From: Arthrobacter pigmenti
GTDB lineage: Bacteria; Actinomycetota; Actinomycetes; Actinomycetales; Micrococcaceae
Reading direction: 5' to 3'
DNA length: 64,000 nt
Assembly: GCF_011927905.1 (NCBI RefSeq)
Contig: NZ_JAATJL010000001.1
Coordinates: forward strand, 1,054,001-1,118,000
Below the pieces are notes generated by a model that saw only the letters and a list, made by a program, of their open reading frames with translations, had not been told where the DNA came from and did not search any database. The number at the start of each line of letters is the position of its first letter. Within the stretch, counting starts at the first letter, position 1. Shown here one piece after another: positions 1-7,419 of this stretch. The position numbers and the translations under genes are program-made.

Positions 1-657
1 GGGGGAAAGCTCGGCGTGGATCCGGAAATGGTGCGGGGCATCGCCAAGCAGATCGCCGCAACCATCGGACAGGTCGAGGTGGCTATTGTGGTGGGCGGCG
101 GAAACTTCTTCCGCGGGGCGGAGCTGTCCCAGAGCGGCATGGACCGGTCCCGCGCGGACTACATGGGTATGCTCGGCACGGTGATGAACTGCCTGGCCCT
201 ACAGGATTTCCTGGAGCAGGCGGGCGTTGAAACGCGTGTACAGAGCGCCATCACCATGGGCCAGGTGGCCGAAGCGTACATTCCTCGCCGCGCCATTCGA
301 CACCTCGAGAAGGACCGCGTAGTAATCTTCGGTGCCGGTGCCGGACTACCCTATTTCTCGACCGACACCGTGGCCGCCCAGCGCGCGCTTGAGGTGCGTG
401 CCGACGTCGTACTCATGGCGAAGAGCGGAGTGGATGGTGTCTACACGGCGGATCCCCGCAAGGACCCGACCGCCCGCAAGCTCGACTCCCTTTCGTACGA
501 CGACGCCCTCCGCCAGGACATCCGGGTAATGGACCAGACGGCGATGACCATGTGCAAGGACAACAACCTATCAATGGTGGTCTTCGGCATGGAAGGCGAA
601 GGCAACGTGACGAGTGCGATCATGGGCGAGCGGATTGGAACAACAGTCACGGCCTGA
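1..657 (+). CDS. pyrH: UMP kinase, 5' end cut off by the window edge
   Basis: UMP kinase phosphorylates UMP to UDP with ATP in cytosolic pyrimidine synthesis. The frame is open from base 1 and begins inside the glycine-rich nucleotide loop (GGKLGVDP), so the N-terminus is missing; 218 codons remain. Visible family features are [10 protein letters not shown] near residues 25-35 of the visible part, the UMP-contacting [12 protein letters not shown] segment and the [13 protein letters not shown] loop typical of bacterial hexameric UMP kinases of the amino-acid kinase fold. A GTG at 16 is internal and not the start. It lies 109 bases upstream of frr, the usual pyrH-frr order. The identification is firm. 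Confidence 0.97.
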   Translation, partial: GGKLGVDPEMVRGIAKQIAATIGQVEVAIVVGGGNFFRGAELSQSGMDRSRADYMGMLGTVMNCLALQDFLEQAGVETRVQSAITMGQVAEAYIPRRAIRHLEKDRVVIFGAGAGLPYFSTDTVAAQRALEVRADVVLMAKSGVDGVYTADPRKDPTARKLDSLSYDDALRQDIRVMDQTAMTMCKDNNLSMVVFGMEGEGNVTSAIMGERIGTTVTA

Positions 658-766
658 GCCCGGCGGCCACACGTGACGCGAACAGGTAGGCGCGCCCGGC
701 GTGAACTAGGATTATCAACTGAATCGGACGCTTCAACAGCAGCGGATTTCGAACAAAGGAGAAATC

Positions 767-1324
767 GTGATCGAAGAGACTTTGTCAGACGCCACAGACA
801 GGATGGACCGCGCGGTCGAAGCGGCGAAGGAGGACTTCGCAACGGTGCGCACAGGCCGGGCCAACCCGTCACTGTTCGCCAAGGTCATCGTTAACTACTA
901 CGGTTCGCCCACTCCGTTGCAGCAGCTCGCTTCGTTCCAGAACCCCGAAGCCCGCACACTGCTGATCACGCCGTTCGACCGTTCGGCCCTGTCGGAGATC
1001 GAGAAGGCGCTGCGGGATTCTGATCTGGGAGCCAACCCGTCGAATGACGGCAACATCATCCGTGTTGTCCTTCCGGAGCTGACCGAGGAACGGCGCAAGG
1101 AATACGTCAAGCTTGTGCGTGGCAAGGCTGAGGACGCAAAGATCCAGATCCGCAACATCCGCCGCAAGGCCAAGGACGGCATCGACAAAGCCGTCAAGGA
1201 CGGCGACGCCGGTGAGGATGACGGGGCGAGGGCGGAAAAGGATCTCGACGCCCGGACGAAGTCCCACACGGAGAACATCGACGACATGCTCAAGCGCAAG
1301 GAAACCGAGTTGCTCGAGGTCTGA
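767..1324 (+). CDS. frr: Ribosome recycling factor
   Basis: RRF acts with EF-G to split the post-termination ribosome and free mRNA and tRNA. The 185-residue length is standard. The N-terminal helix carries [11 protein letters not shown], the conserved RTGRA segment of domain I, and the C-terminal helices carry the RNIRRKAKD signature; the charged C-terminus ends [10 protein letters not shown]. The GTG start at 767 is chosen because AAAGGAG at 755-761 stands 5 bases upstream. The stop overlaps the cdsA start by one base (TGATG), so the two are translationally coupled. Confidence 0.98.
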   Translation: MIEETLSDATDRMDRAVEAAKEDFATVRTGRANPSLFAKVIVNYYGSPTPLQQLASFQNPEARTLLITPFDRSALSEIEKALRDSDLGANPSNDGNIIRVVLPELTEERRKEYVKLVRGKAEDAKIQIRNIRRKAKDGIDKAVKDGDAGEDDGARAEKDLDARTKSHTENIDDMLKRKETELLEV

Positions 1325-2319
1325 TGAGCGATCCCCAGCCTTCAACCGAGGCTGGCCGTGCACCTGAGCCTGACGCTGGACAACAGGTGCACGCCGGTCC
1401 GGCGCCCACCGGCGTCCTGCCCGGCAGACGTGCCCTCCGAAAGGCTGAAACCGAGCGTCGGAGCCTGTTCCGCCGTCGATCATCCTCGGCGGAAGCGCAG
1501 CAAGCCTCGCGCGCCGGTCGAAATCTTCCTGCCGCTATCGGAGTGGGCCTTGCGCTCCTGATCTCAGTGCTGGTGGGAATGTTGTTCCTGCCGATTGCCT
1601 TTGTCGCGCTGGCAACCATGTTCGGCGTGGTCGGAGTGTGGGAAGTAGCGCGCGCGCTTGAGGTCCGGCACATAAGCGTACCGCTGGTCCCTGCAGTGGC
1701 GGCCGCTGTCGCCATGCCGTTCGCCGCCTACCTTGGTGGGCCTGAGGCGCTGTCCTACGCCGTCGTTGTGTCCGTTACAGCGTTGGTGCTGTGGCGTTGC
1801 CTGGATCCGGCACCCGACGTCGCGCGCAGCGCCATGGCCGGAACCTTTGTGCTGTTGTGGATACCGTTCCTGCTGAGTTTTGCGATGCTGCTGCTCCATG
1901 AGCCCTCCGGCTCGCTGAAAGTCGCAACCTTGCTCCTGCTGGTGGTGGCAAATGACACCTTTGGCTATCTGATTGGTGCCTTCTTCGGTAAGCATCCGAT
2001 GGCTCCGCGGATCAGTCCCAAGAAATCATGGGAAGGTTTCGCGGGATCGGTGGGCGGTGCCATGCTCATCGGTGTGCTGGCGGTGGTTTTCCTGTTGGAG
2101 CGGCCGTGGTGGGTCGGCATCCTGCTCGCGGTAGGTGTTGTGGCAGCTGCCACGGCAGGCGACCTCGCGGAGTCGATGATCAAGCGGGAACTCGGTGTGA
2201 AGGACATGAGCAGTATCCTCCCGGGGCACGGTGGCGTGATGGACAGGTTGGATTCGATCGTCTTCGCTTCGCCGGTTGCCTTCCTGCTGTCCGTTACATT
2301 GGTACCGGGACCCCTTTAG
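1324..2319 (+). CDS. cdsA: Phosphatidate cytidylyltransferase (CDP-diacylglycerol synthase)
   Basis: CdsA makes CDP-diacylglycerol from phosphatidate and CTP at the membrane, the branch point for phosphatidylglycerol, cardiolipin and phosphatidylinositol. The protein is 331 residues. About 60 polar, Arg-rich residues come first and are probably cytosolic, followed by roughly eight hydrophobic segments. The family signature is present at about 284-311, running from SMIKRELGVKD to PGHGGVMDRLDS, including the metal-binding Asp. It is coupled to frr by a one-base overlap. The long basic N-terminal tail is common in actinobacterial homologues. Confidence 0.96.
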   Translation: MSDPQPSTEAGRAPEPDAGQQVHAGPAPTGVLPGRRALRKAETERRSLFRRRSSSAEAQQASRAGRNLPAAIGVGLALLISVLVGMLFLPIAFVALATMFGVVGVWEVARALEVRHISVPLVPAVAAAVAMPFAAYLGGPEALSYAVVVSVTALVLWRCLDPAPDVARSAMAGTFVLLWIPFLLSFAMLLLHEPSGSLKVATLLLLVVANDTFGYLIGAFFGKHPMAPRISPKKSWEGFAGSVGGAMLIGVLAVVFLLERPWWVGILLAVGVVAAATAGDLAESMIKRELGVKDMSSILPGHGGVMDRLDSIVFASPVAFLLSVTLVPGPL

Positions 2320-2401
2320 ATAAAGCCGATGTGCACCTGTTGACGCGCTGATTGCGCTGGGCACACATGCATCGCGACGGAAAAGAGAGAAACACCCAAC
2401 C

Positions 2402-2980
2402 ATGGATGGAGCACGCAACGGCAGCTCGCCGTTCGCCCGCGTCGGACGGCGCGACTTCGGTTATAGCCCCCGGCAGGTTGATCGCTTCCTGACCGAAGCG
2501 CGCACATACTACAACTCCGACGGCGCCGACGGCGATCCAATCACGAGTTCGGACGTGCGCACCATGGCCTTTGATCCCGCGCGGGGAGGTTACGAACCCC
2601 AGGCCGTTGACGCGGCGCTGGACCGGCTGGAAGATGTCTTCGCGCAGCGGGAACGCGACGCCCTGATCGACTCAAACGGCGAAGAAGCCTGGTTGATGCA
2701 GATAGGCCGCATTTCCGCTGTACTGCGCAGCAGGCTGCACCGGCCGCCGGGGGAGCGGTTCCGGCGTCCTTCGCGCAGGAACTCGCCCAGCTACAACATC
2801 GACGACGTTGATGCGCTCTGCAACGAACTGCTCGGCTACTTCGAAAACGATATGCCGCTCAGCGTTGACGTGGTCCGCAGGGCGGTATTTCGGGAGGCCG
2901 TTGGAGAGGAAGGCTACGAGGAGACGCAGGTTGATGCGTTCCTTGACCGCGTGGTCCAACTGATGGCCGCAATCGACTGA
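2402..2980 (+). CDS. DivIVA-domain repeat protein
   Basis: This 192-residue soluble protein carries three copies of the short DivIVA-type motif G-Y-x4-V-D-x-x-L-(D/T): GYSPRQVDRFLTEA at about 20-33, GYEPQAVDAALDRL at about 63-76 and GYEETQVDAFLDRV at about 171-184. The last two are preceded by the matching V-R-x-(M/A)-(A/V)-F segment. No long coiled coil like that of Wag31/DivIVA is visible, so it is not the main polar growth scaffold. Members of this family often sit beside cdsA in Micrococcaceae. A role linking the membrane or cell pole with partners is inference. The start ATG at 2402 has only a weak purine-rich ribosome site (AAAAGAGAGAAA). Confidence 0.8.
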   Translation: MDGARNGSSPFARVGRRDFGYSPRQVDRFLTEARTYYNSDGADGDPITSSDVRTMAFDPARGGYEPQAVDAALDRLEDVFAQRERDALIDSNGEEAWLMQIGRISAVLRSRLHRPPGERFRRPSRRNSPSYNIDDVDALCNELLGYFENDMPLSVDVVRRAVFREAVGEEGYEETQVDAFLDRVVQLMAAID

Positions 2981-2998
2981 CTACAACCAGCGGGCGTC

Positions 2999-4474
2999 TC
3001 ACAAGGCCTCGGGGGTGTGGAGCCGGGCCAGAACCCGAGAGGCATTGGCGGGTTTGCGGCGCGCTGTGAGCAACGAAACCGCGATGGTTACAGCGAATGC
3101 CGACGGGACCGTCCAGAGGGCCGGCTGCTCGAGCCACTGCGGTGCCCGGTCGGATCCCATCCCTGCGGCGGCGAGTATCGACCCGCCGCACAGTACGGCT
3201 CCCGAAAGCATGCCCGCAATCGCTCCGACGTCGGTCAACCCGCGCCACCAGATGCCAAGGAGCAAAAGAGGGCAGATGGTCGATGCTGTGAAGGCGAAGA
3301 CCATGCTCACGCTGCCGGCCAGCGCGAGGGTGTCCGTCAGCAGGGCGAAGCCCAGCGGGATGAGTGCAGAGATGATTGCCGCCCACCTGAAGCCGGACAC
3401 ACTGCCGCGGAAGAAGTCCTGACTCACGACGCCGGCCAGCGAAACCACGAGACCGCTCGACGTCGACAGGAACGCGGCGAACGCCCCCGCAGTTACGAGA
3501 GCGGAGAGGAGGTCTCCGGCCGCGCCGTCGAAAATCCGGCTTGGCAGCAGCAGGACTGTGGCGTCCGCAGCGCCGCGGACCGCGAGGTCCGGTGTATGGA
3601 TCCTGCCAAGCACGCCGTAGAGCGTGGGGAAAAGGTAGAAGACCGATAGCAGACCCAGCACAATCAGCGTGGTGCGGCGGGCTGAGGGTCCATCCGGGTT
3701 GGTGTAGAACCGCACCAGTACGTGCGGCAGCCCGAGTGTTCCGAAGAGCAGGGCGATCACCAGGGAAATGTTCTGATAGAGGGATGCACCTGCAGTGGCG
3801 TTGAGCGCGGAATCGAACACGGCGCCGTCGTCGGTCAACGCCTCGCCGCTGCCGGCGAGCTGGATCAGGATGAAGACAATAGGCACCGCAATTGCAGTCA
3901 GTTTCAGCCAGTACTGAAACGCCTGAACGAAGGTGATCGAGCGCATCCCGCCGGTCACAACGCTCAGACAGACCACAACGACGACGGCGACGGAGCCCAC
4001 CCAGGACGGCAGGCCGGTGGTGATGCGCACCGTGAGTGCCGCGCCGTGGAGCTGGGGCACGATGTAGAGCCAGCCGACCGCGATCACGAGCAGGCTGGTG
4101 ACCCTGCGGACGTTGCGCGAGTCCAGGCGGGCCTGGGCGAAGTCGGGGATGGTGTACGCGCCGGAGCGCCGCAGGGGAGCGGCCACGAACAAGAGCAGCA
4201 TCAGGTATCCAGCGGTATATCCGATCGGGAACCAGAGCGCATCGACGCCCGAGAGCAGGATGAGCCCGGCTACCCCGAGGAAGCTGGCTGCGGAGAGGTA
4301 TTCACCGCCGATCGCTGAGGCATTCCACCACGGCCGTACCGTGCGCGACGCAACGTAGAAATCGCCGGTTGTGCGGGAGATCCGCAGTCCGTAGATGCCG
4401 ATCAGCACCGTGGAGAAGGCAACGAGGACTAGCGAGACGTATCCCACCACCGGATTCAGTTCCGGGAAGGTCAT
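2999..4474 (-). CDS. Sodium:solute symporter family transporter
   Basis: This 491-residue protein has about 13 hydrophobic segments in the LeuT-like SSS family arrangement. The N-terminal GGEYLSAASFLGVAG segment and the central LGTLGLPHVLVRFYTNPD segment closely parallel the second symporter at 7416-9035 (GDYLSAASFLGIVG and LGTAALPHVLMRFYTVPT), so the two are paralogues of the acetate/monocarboxylate ActP branch. The start overlaps the preceding small membrane gene by four bases (ATGA). It is last in a kinase, regulator, small protein, symporter operon, so its expression is probably under that two-component system. The substrate is not readable; a monocarboxylate such as acetate or pyruvate is the likely class. 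Confidence 0.88.
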   Translation of the reverse strand: MTFPELNPVVGYVSLVLVAFSTVLIGIYGLRISRTTGDFYVASRTVRPWWNASAIGGEYLSAASFLGVAGLILLSGVDALWFPIGYTAGYLMLLLFVAAPLRRSGAYTIPDFAQARLDSRNVRRVTSLLVIAVGWLYIVPQLHGAALTVRITTGLPSWVGSVAVVVVVCLSVVTGGMRSITFVQAFQYWLKLTAIAVPIVFILIQLAGSGEALTDDGAVFDSALNATAGASLYQNISLVIALLFGTLGLPHVLVRFYTNPDGPSARRTTLIVLGLLSVFYLFPTLYGVLGRIHTPDLAVRGAADATVLLLPSRIFDGAAGDLLSALVTAGAFAAFLSTSSGLVVSLAGVVSQDFFRGSVSGFRWAAIISALIPLGFALLTDTLALAGSVSMVFAFTASTICPLLLLGIWWRGLTDVGAIAGMLSGAVLCGGSILAAAGMGSDRAPQWLEQPALWTVPSAFAVTIAVSLLTARRKPANASRVLARLHTPEAL

Positions 4475-4851
4475 CGATCGTCCACCAAATCCCGGAAGCG
4501 CTGTTCAATCCGCCCCGCACTGCGGACGTAGAGTGCGCCGCAGCTGATCACCAGGGGATAGATGCCGAGGCCGAGCAGCAGCCACGGCACGGGCACGGTT
4601 GCAATTGTCCAGGTGTTGATGATGGGAAACACCGTGATCAGCACCGGGATGCCGACCAGGATGATCAGGAAGCCGGACGCGACCACCACTGCCAGGCGCA
4701 GTTGCGAGCGGATCAGCGAGCGCACAAAAAGTTCGCCGACGTCCGAGTGCTCAGCCAACTCGCGGGCTACGGGATAACTGGTGATGGAGTCGGAACTGGT
4801 GGTGGGTGCGGTGACCCGCACTCGGGCCTCTTTTGGCACAGGATCTGCCAT
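4471..4851 (-). CDS. Small two-TM membrane protein paired with the symporter
   Basis: This 126-residue protein has a polar N-terminus of about 50 residues, then two hydrophobic segments (about 52-76 and 85-108) and a charged tail. It occupies the position that DUF485 (YjcH-like) proteins take next to ActP-type symporters, and it overlaps the symporter start by four bases. I do not see the DUF485 core F-x-x-x-F-L-x-W-Y that is clear in the 7042 gene, so I call it an analogue rather than a member. It starts 5 bases after the response regulator stop. An accessory or stability subunit of the symporter is inference. Confidence 0.72.
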   Translation of the reverse strand: MADPVPKEARVRVTAPTTSSDSITSYPVARELAEHSDVGELFVRSLIRSQLRLAVVVASGFLIILVGIPVLITVFPIINTWTIATVPVPWLLLGLGIYPLVISCGALYVRSAGRIEQRFRDLVDDR

Positions 4852-4856
4852 CAGGC

Positions 4857-5576
4857 TTACTGCCCTGGCCTCAGGCGGGTTTCTTCAAGCTTCCCCCGGA
4901 CCTCGGCCAAGTGTCTCCTGCTGACGGGAAGTTCGGCGTCGCCCACCAGAACGCTCGCCCGGCCTGTTCCCAGGCGCACCTGTTTGACCTGATCCATCGC
5001 CACCAGGTACGAGCGGTGCGTTCGGAGGAAACCAGCCTCCGCCCACTGCCGCTCAAGATCGTTCAACGGGATCCGGATCAGGTAGCTGGCCTCCGCTGTG
5101 TGTAGCCGTGCATAGTCGCCCTGTGCCTGCACATAGCGGATCTCGTCGCGGCGGATCATCTTGCTGACCCCGCCCTGATCAACCGTAATGACCTCCGGCG
5201 GGCTCGCTCCATCCTCCATGAGTTCGCAGATGCGCCGCACAGACTCCGTAAGCCGCTCCGCGCGAATGGGCTTCAGGAGATAGTCGACCGCGCGAAGCTC
5301 GAAGGCCTCGAGCGCACGGTCTTCATCGGCCGTGACGAAAACGACGGCGGGTGGCCGGCTGAAGCGCGAGATGACCCGTGCGATGTCCAGCCCGGAGAGC
5401 GAGGGCATGTGAATGTCCAGGAACAGGGCGTCAATCGGGTTGCCCTGGAGGATCCGCAGCGCTTCGGCGCCGCTTGAGGCCCGGTGAATTGCTGTGATGC
5501 GGGCATCCTTCGAGAGCAAAAATCCCAACTCGGCGAGTGCCGGAAGCTCATCATCGACGATGACAACGTTGACCAT
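4857..5576 (-). CDS. LytTR-family response regulator
   Basis: Response regulator of 239 residues. The receiver domain spans about 1-120, with acidic pocket DD at 8-9, phospho-acceptor Asp54 in LFLDIHMPSLSG, and conserved Lys102 in DYLLKP. A LytTR DNA-binding domain spans about 128-235, from EIRYVQAQGDYARLHT to the FLRTHRSYLVAM strand. LytTR proteins bind paired 9-base direct repeats; such a pair lies at 6858-6886. The partner kinase is immediately upstream. There is no good ribosome site near ATG 5576, but TAATCT at 5583-5588 stands 6 bases upstream, so this gene may also have its own leaderless transcript besides operon read-through. Confidence 0.95.
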   Translation of the reverse strand: MVNVVIVDDELPALAELGFLLSKDARITAIHRASSGAEALRILQGNPIDALFLDIHMPSLSGLDIARVISRFSRPPAVVFVTADEDRALEAFELRAVDYLLKPIRAERLTESVRRICELMEDGASPPEVITVDQGGVSKMIRRDEIRYVQAQGDYARLHTAEASYLIRIPLNDLERQWAEAGFLRTHRSYLVAMDQVKQVRLGTGRASVLVGDAELPVSRRHLAEVRGKLEETRLRPGQ

Positions 5577-5582
5577 GGTCCC

Positions 5583-5588
5583 AGATTA
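5583..5588 (-). promoter_or_regulatory. Candidate -10 element for a leaderless response-regulator mRNA
   Basis: TAATCT on the minus strand fits the actinobacterial TANNNT -10 and ends 6 bases before the ATG at 5576, so transcription would begin at or next to the start codon. An AGGAG lies further upstream but too far from the ATG to act as a ribosome site. Internal to the kinase-regulator operon, so it could be a secondary promoter. Confidence 0.45.
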
Positions 5589-5617
5589 CGCTCCTGGAGG
5601 TGTCGGTCCGGGATCGG

Positions 5618-6820
5618 TCAGGTTTGGTGGGCGGGTTGGGATTTCGGGATCCGGAGCGTGATGAGGGTTCCAGCGCCGGGCGCGGTGTCGATGACCAGTC
5701 CGTGGGAATCACCGTAGACCTGGCGCAGGCGTGAATCCACGTTCCGCAGGCCTACATGAACCCCATCCAGGTGACCTGCGAGCACGGCCCGCAGGCGTTC
5801 GGGATCCATCCCCACGCCGTCGTCCTCAATGGTCACTTCGGCGTAGGCGCCGGCGTCGTGCGCGGTGATCGTAATGTTGCCGGTGCCGTCCCGGGAATCA
5901 AGCCCGTGGCGCACGGCGTTCTCCACCAGCGGCTGCAGGCTGAGGAAGGGGATCACGGTGCTGAGCACCTCGGGTCCGATCTGCAGGCTCACCTTCAGCC
6001 TGTCGCCGAACCGTGCGCGCTCAAGGAGCAGGTAGCGGTCGATGGATTTCAGTTCTTCCGCGACGGTTGTGAAGTCGCCGTGGCGGCGGAAGGAATAACG
6101 CGTGAAGTCGGCGAACTCGACAACGAGCTCCCGCGCACGCTCCGGGTCAGTATTGATGAACGAGGCGATGGCGTTCAGTGAGTTGTAGATGAAGTGCGGG
6201 CTGATCTGGGCGCGCAGTGCACGGACTTCGGCTTCCATAAGCTGGGTCCGGGAGGAATCCAGTTCCGCGAGTTCAACCTGCGTGGCCACCCAGGCGCCAA
6301 CCTCGTTGGTTGCCCGAATAAGCCCTGCATTGACGGCTGCGCCGAAAACACCCACGGTTCCCACGATCCTGCCGCTCACCCGAATGGGTGCGATGACGGC
6401 GTCGTTGAGTTCCGTGCCGCCGCCCGCTCCCGCTGTGATGTCGCGCAACCGGGCCTGGCGGAAAATCTGGGTGCGCCCGCTTGCCAGCACCTCCCGGGCA
6501 AGGACCAGAACGTCCTCGGGCGCCGAGCCGGCGCCATCCCAGGCGAGGATTCCATTGGTGTCGGTAATCAGCAGCGCTTCGGAGCGCAACAGCCCGCGCA
6601 GGTGCCGGCTTGCCTTGGCGGCGCCGGTGGGGGTCAGACCGGCACGCAGGTGCTCCGAGGCCAGGGCAACCGTATGCAGGGTTGCGTAGGTGGCACGGTC
6701 AGCATCGGAGCCGAGATCACGGTAAGAGCGGGAGAACTTGAATCCCAGAACAGCGACCACGGCCAGGGTGATCACGACGACGGCGACCACCAGCGCGACG
6801 TCGACGGCGGGGCTCAGCAT
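5618..6820 (-). CDS. LytS-type sensor histidine kinase
   Basis: Sensor kinase of 400 residues, partner of the downstream LytTR regulator. One N-terminal hydrophobic segment (about 6-28) anchors it. A GAF-like region spans about 45-185 with GRIVGTVGVFG. The His_kinase dimerization box ISPHFIYNSLNAI places the phospho-acceptor at His209, and the ATPase domain shows N-box PLVENAVRHG (297-306) and DDGVGM (333-338). There is no large multi-TM 5TM-LYT input domain, so the signal may be sensed by the GAF-like domain in the cytosol. The ATG at 6820 has no ribosome site and is preceded by TACCCT 6 bases upstream. Confidence 0.94.
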   Translation of the reverse strand: MLSPAVDVALVVAVVVITLAVVAVLGFKFSRSYRDLGSDADRATYATLHTVALASEHLRAGLTPTGAAKASRHLRGLLRSEALLITDTNGILAWDGAGSAPEDVLVLAREVLASGRTQIFRQARLRDITAGAGGGTELNDAVIAPIRVSGRIVGTVGVFGAAVNAGLIRATNEVGAWVATQVELAELDSSRTQLMEAEVRALRAQISPHFIYNSLNAIASFINTDPERARELVVEFADFTRYSFRRHGDFTTVAEELKSIDRYLLLERARFGDRLKVSLQIGPEVLSTVIPFLSLQPLVENAVRHGLDSRDGTGNITITAHDAGAYAEVTIEDDGVGMDPERLRAVLAGHLDGVHVGLRNVDSRLRQVYGDSHGLVIDTAPGAGTLITLRIPKSQPAHQT

Positions 6821-6826
6821 GGCTCA

Positions 6827-6832
6827 AGGGTA
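6827..6832 (-). promoter_or_regulatory. Candidate -10 of the kinase-regulator-symporter operon (leaderless)
   Basis: TACCCT on the minus strand lies 6 bases before the kinase ATG. No -35 hexamer resembling TTGACA is found at the right distance, as expected for an activator-dependent promoter. Taking position 6820 as +1, the LytTR-like repeats at 6858-6886 fall at about -38 to -66. Confidence 0.5.
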
Positions 6833-6857
6833 GCCCCGCCGGGCCCGGAACCCGTGA

Positions 6858-6886
6858 ACCGTTCGTCGCAGCAGGAAGCCGTTCAC
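6858..6886 (+). promoter_or_regulatory. Candidate LytTR direct-repeat binding site
   Basis: ACCGTTCGT (6858-6866) matches the LytTR half-site consensus (T/A)(A/C)(C/A)GTTN(A/G)(T/G) fully. GCCGTTCAC (6878-6886) matches all but the first and last positions. The two start 20 bases apart, two helical turns, as expected for two LytTR domains on one DNA face. A third single copy, GCCGTTCAT, is at 6986-6994. The site lies between the divergent kinase and DUF485-symporter operons and could control both. Confidence 0.5.
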
Positions 6887-7041
6887 CGCAGGTACTGCTC
6901 CGCTGGGCGATACACGCCGCGCAGGGCCTTGGATTAGCCCGCCCATCTGCCTGACAGTGATGGGAGTCACACTTCTACGCCTAATGCCGTTCATCGTGGT
7001 GCGGAACCGGTGCAGGAGACATCTGATGGAGGAGAAAACTC

Positions 7042-7419
7042 ATGGGTCACGACCCGTCCACCCCCGGCGCCGCGCAAGCGGCTGCCGTGGATTTCACCGA
7101 GGTCCAGCAGCGGCCCGCGTTCAAGGAGTTAAGGAAGCGCCACCGAAGCTTCGTCTTCCCCATGGCAGCGGCTTTCCTGCTCTGGTACTTCCTGTACGTG
7201 CTGCTCGCCGACTATGCGCATGAGTTCATGTCCACGCCGGTCTTCGGCCACGTCAACATCGGCCTGATCCTTGGGCTGGCGCAATTCGTCAGCACTTTCG
7301 GGATCACCATGTGGTACGTCAGCTACGCCAACAAGCGCCTCGACCCCATCGCAGAGGAACTGCGTAACGATCTCGAGGAGCAGGCTCCCGAGGTCTTCCA
7401 CGAGGGAGGTTCCAAGTGA
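7042..7419 (+). CDS. DUF485 membrane protein, acetate symporter partner
   Basis: This 125-residue protein carries the DUF485 (YjcH-like) core: RKRHRSFVFPMAAAFLLWYF at about 35-54, then a second hydrophobic segment at about 80-100. DUF485 genes almost always precede actP-type symporters. It ends with an overlap of four bases (GTGA) into the symporter start, so the two are translationally coupled. GGAGGAG about 8 bases before ATG 7042 is a strong ribosome site. Probably an accessory subunit of the transporter; its biochemical role is not established in the sequence. Confidence 0.9.
   Translation: MGHDPSTPGAAQAAAVDFTEVQQRPAFKELRKRHRSFVFPMAAAFLLWYFLYVLLADYAHEFMSTPVFGHVNIGLILGLAQFVSTFGITMWYVSYANKRLDPIAEELRNDLEEQAPEVFHEGGSK

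Noticed and set aside
4471..4851. Calling the small symporter partner a DUF485 protein
   Set aside because: It has the right size and place but lacks the F-x-x-x-F-L-x-W-Y core that is obvious in the 7042 gene, so only analogy is claimed.
6821..7041. A cyclic-nucleotide or catabolite operator upstream of the acetate symporter operon
   Set aside because: No TGTGA-N6-TCACA-like palindrome is present; the only convincing pattern in the gap is the LytTR-like direct repeat.
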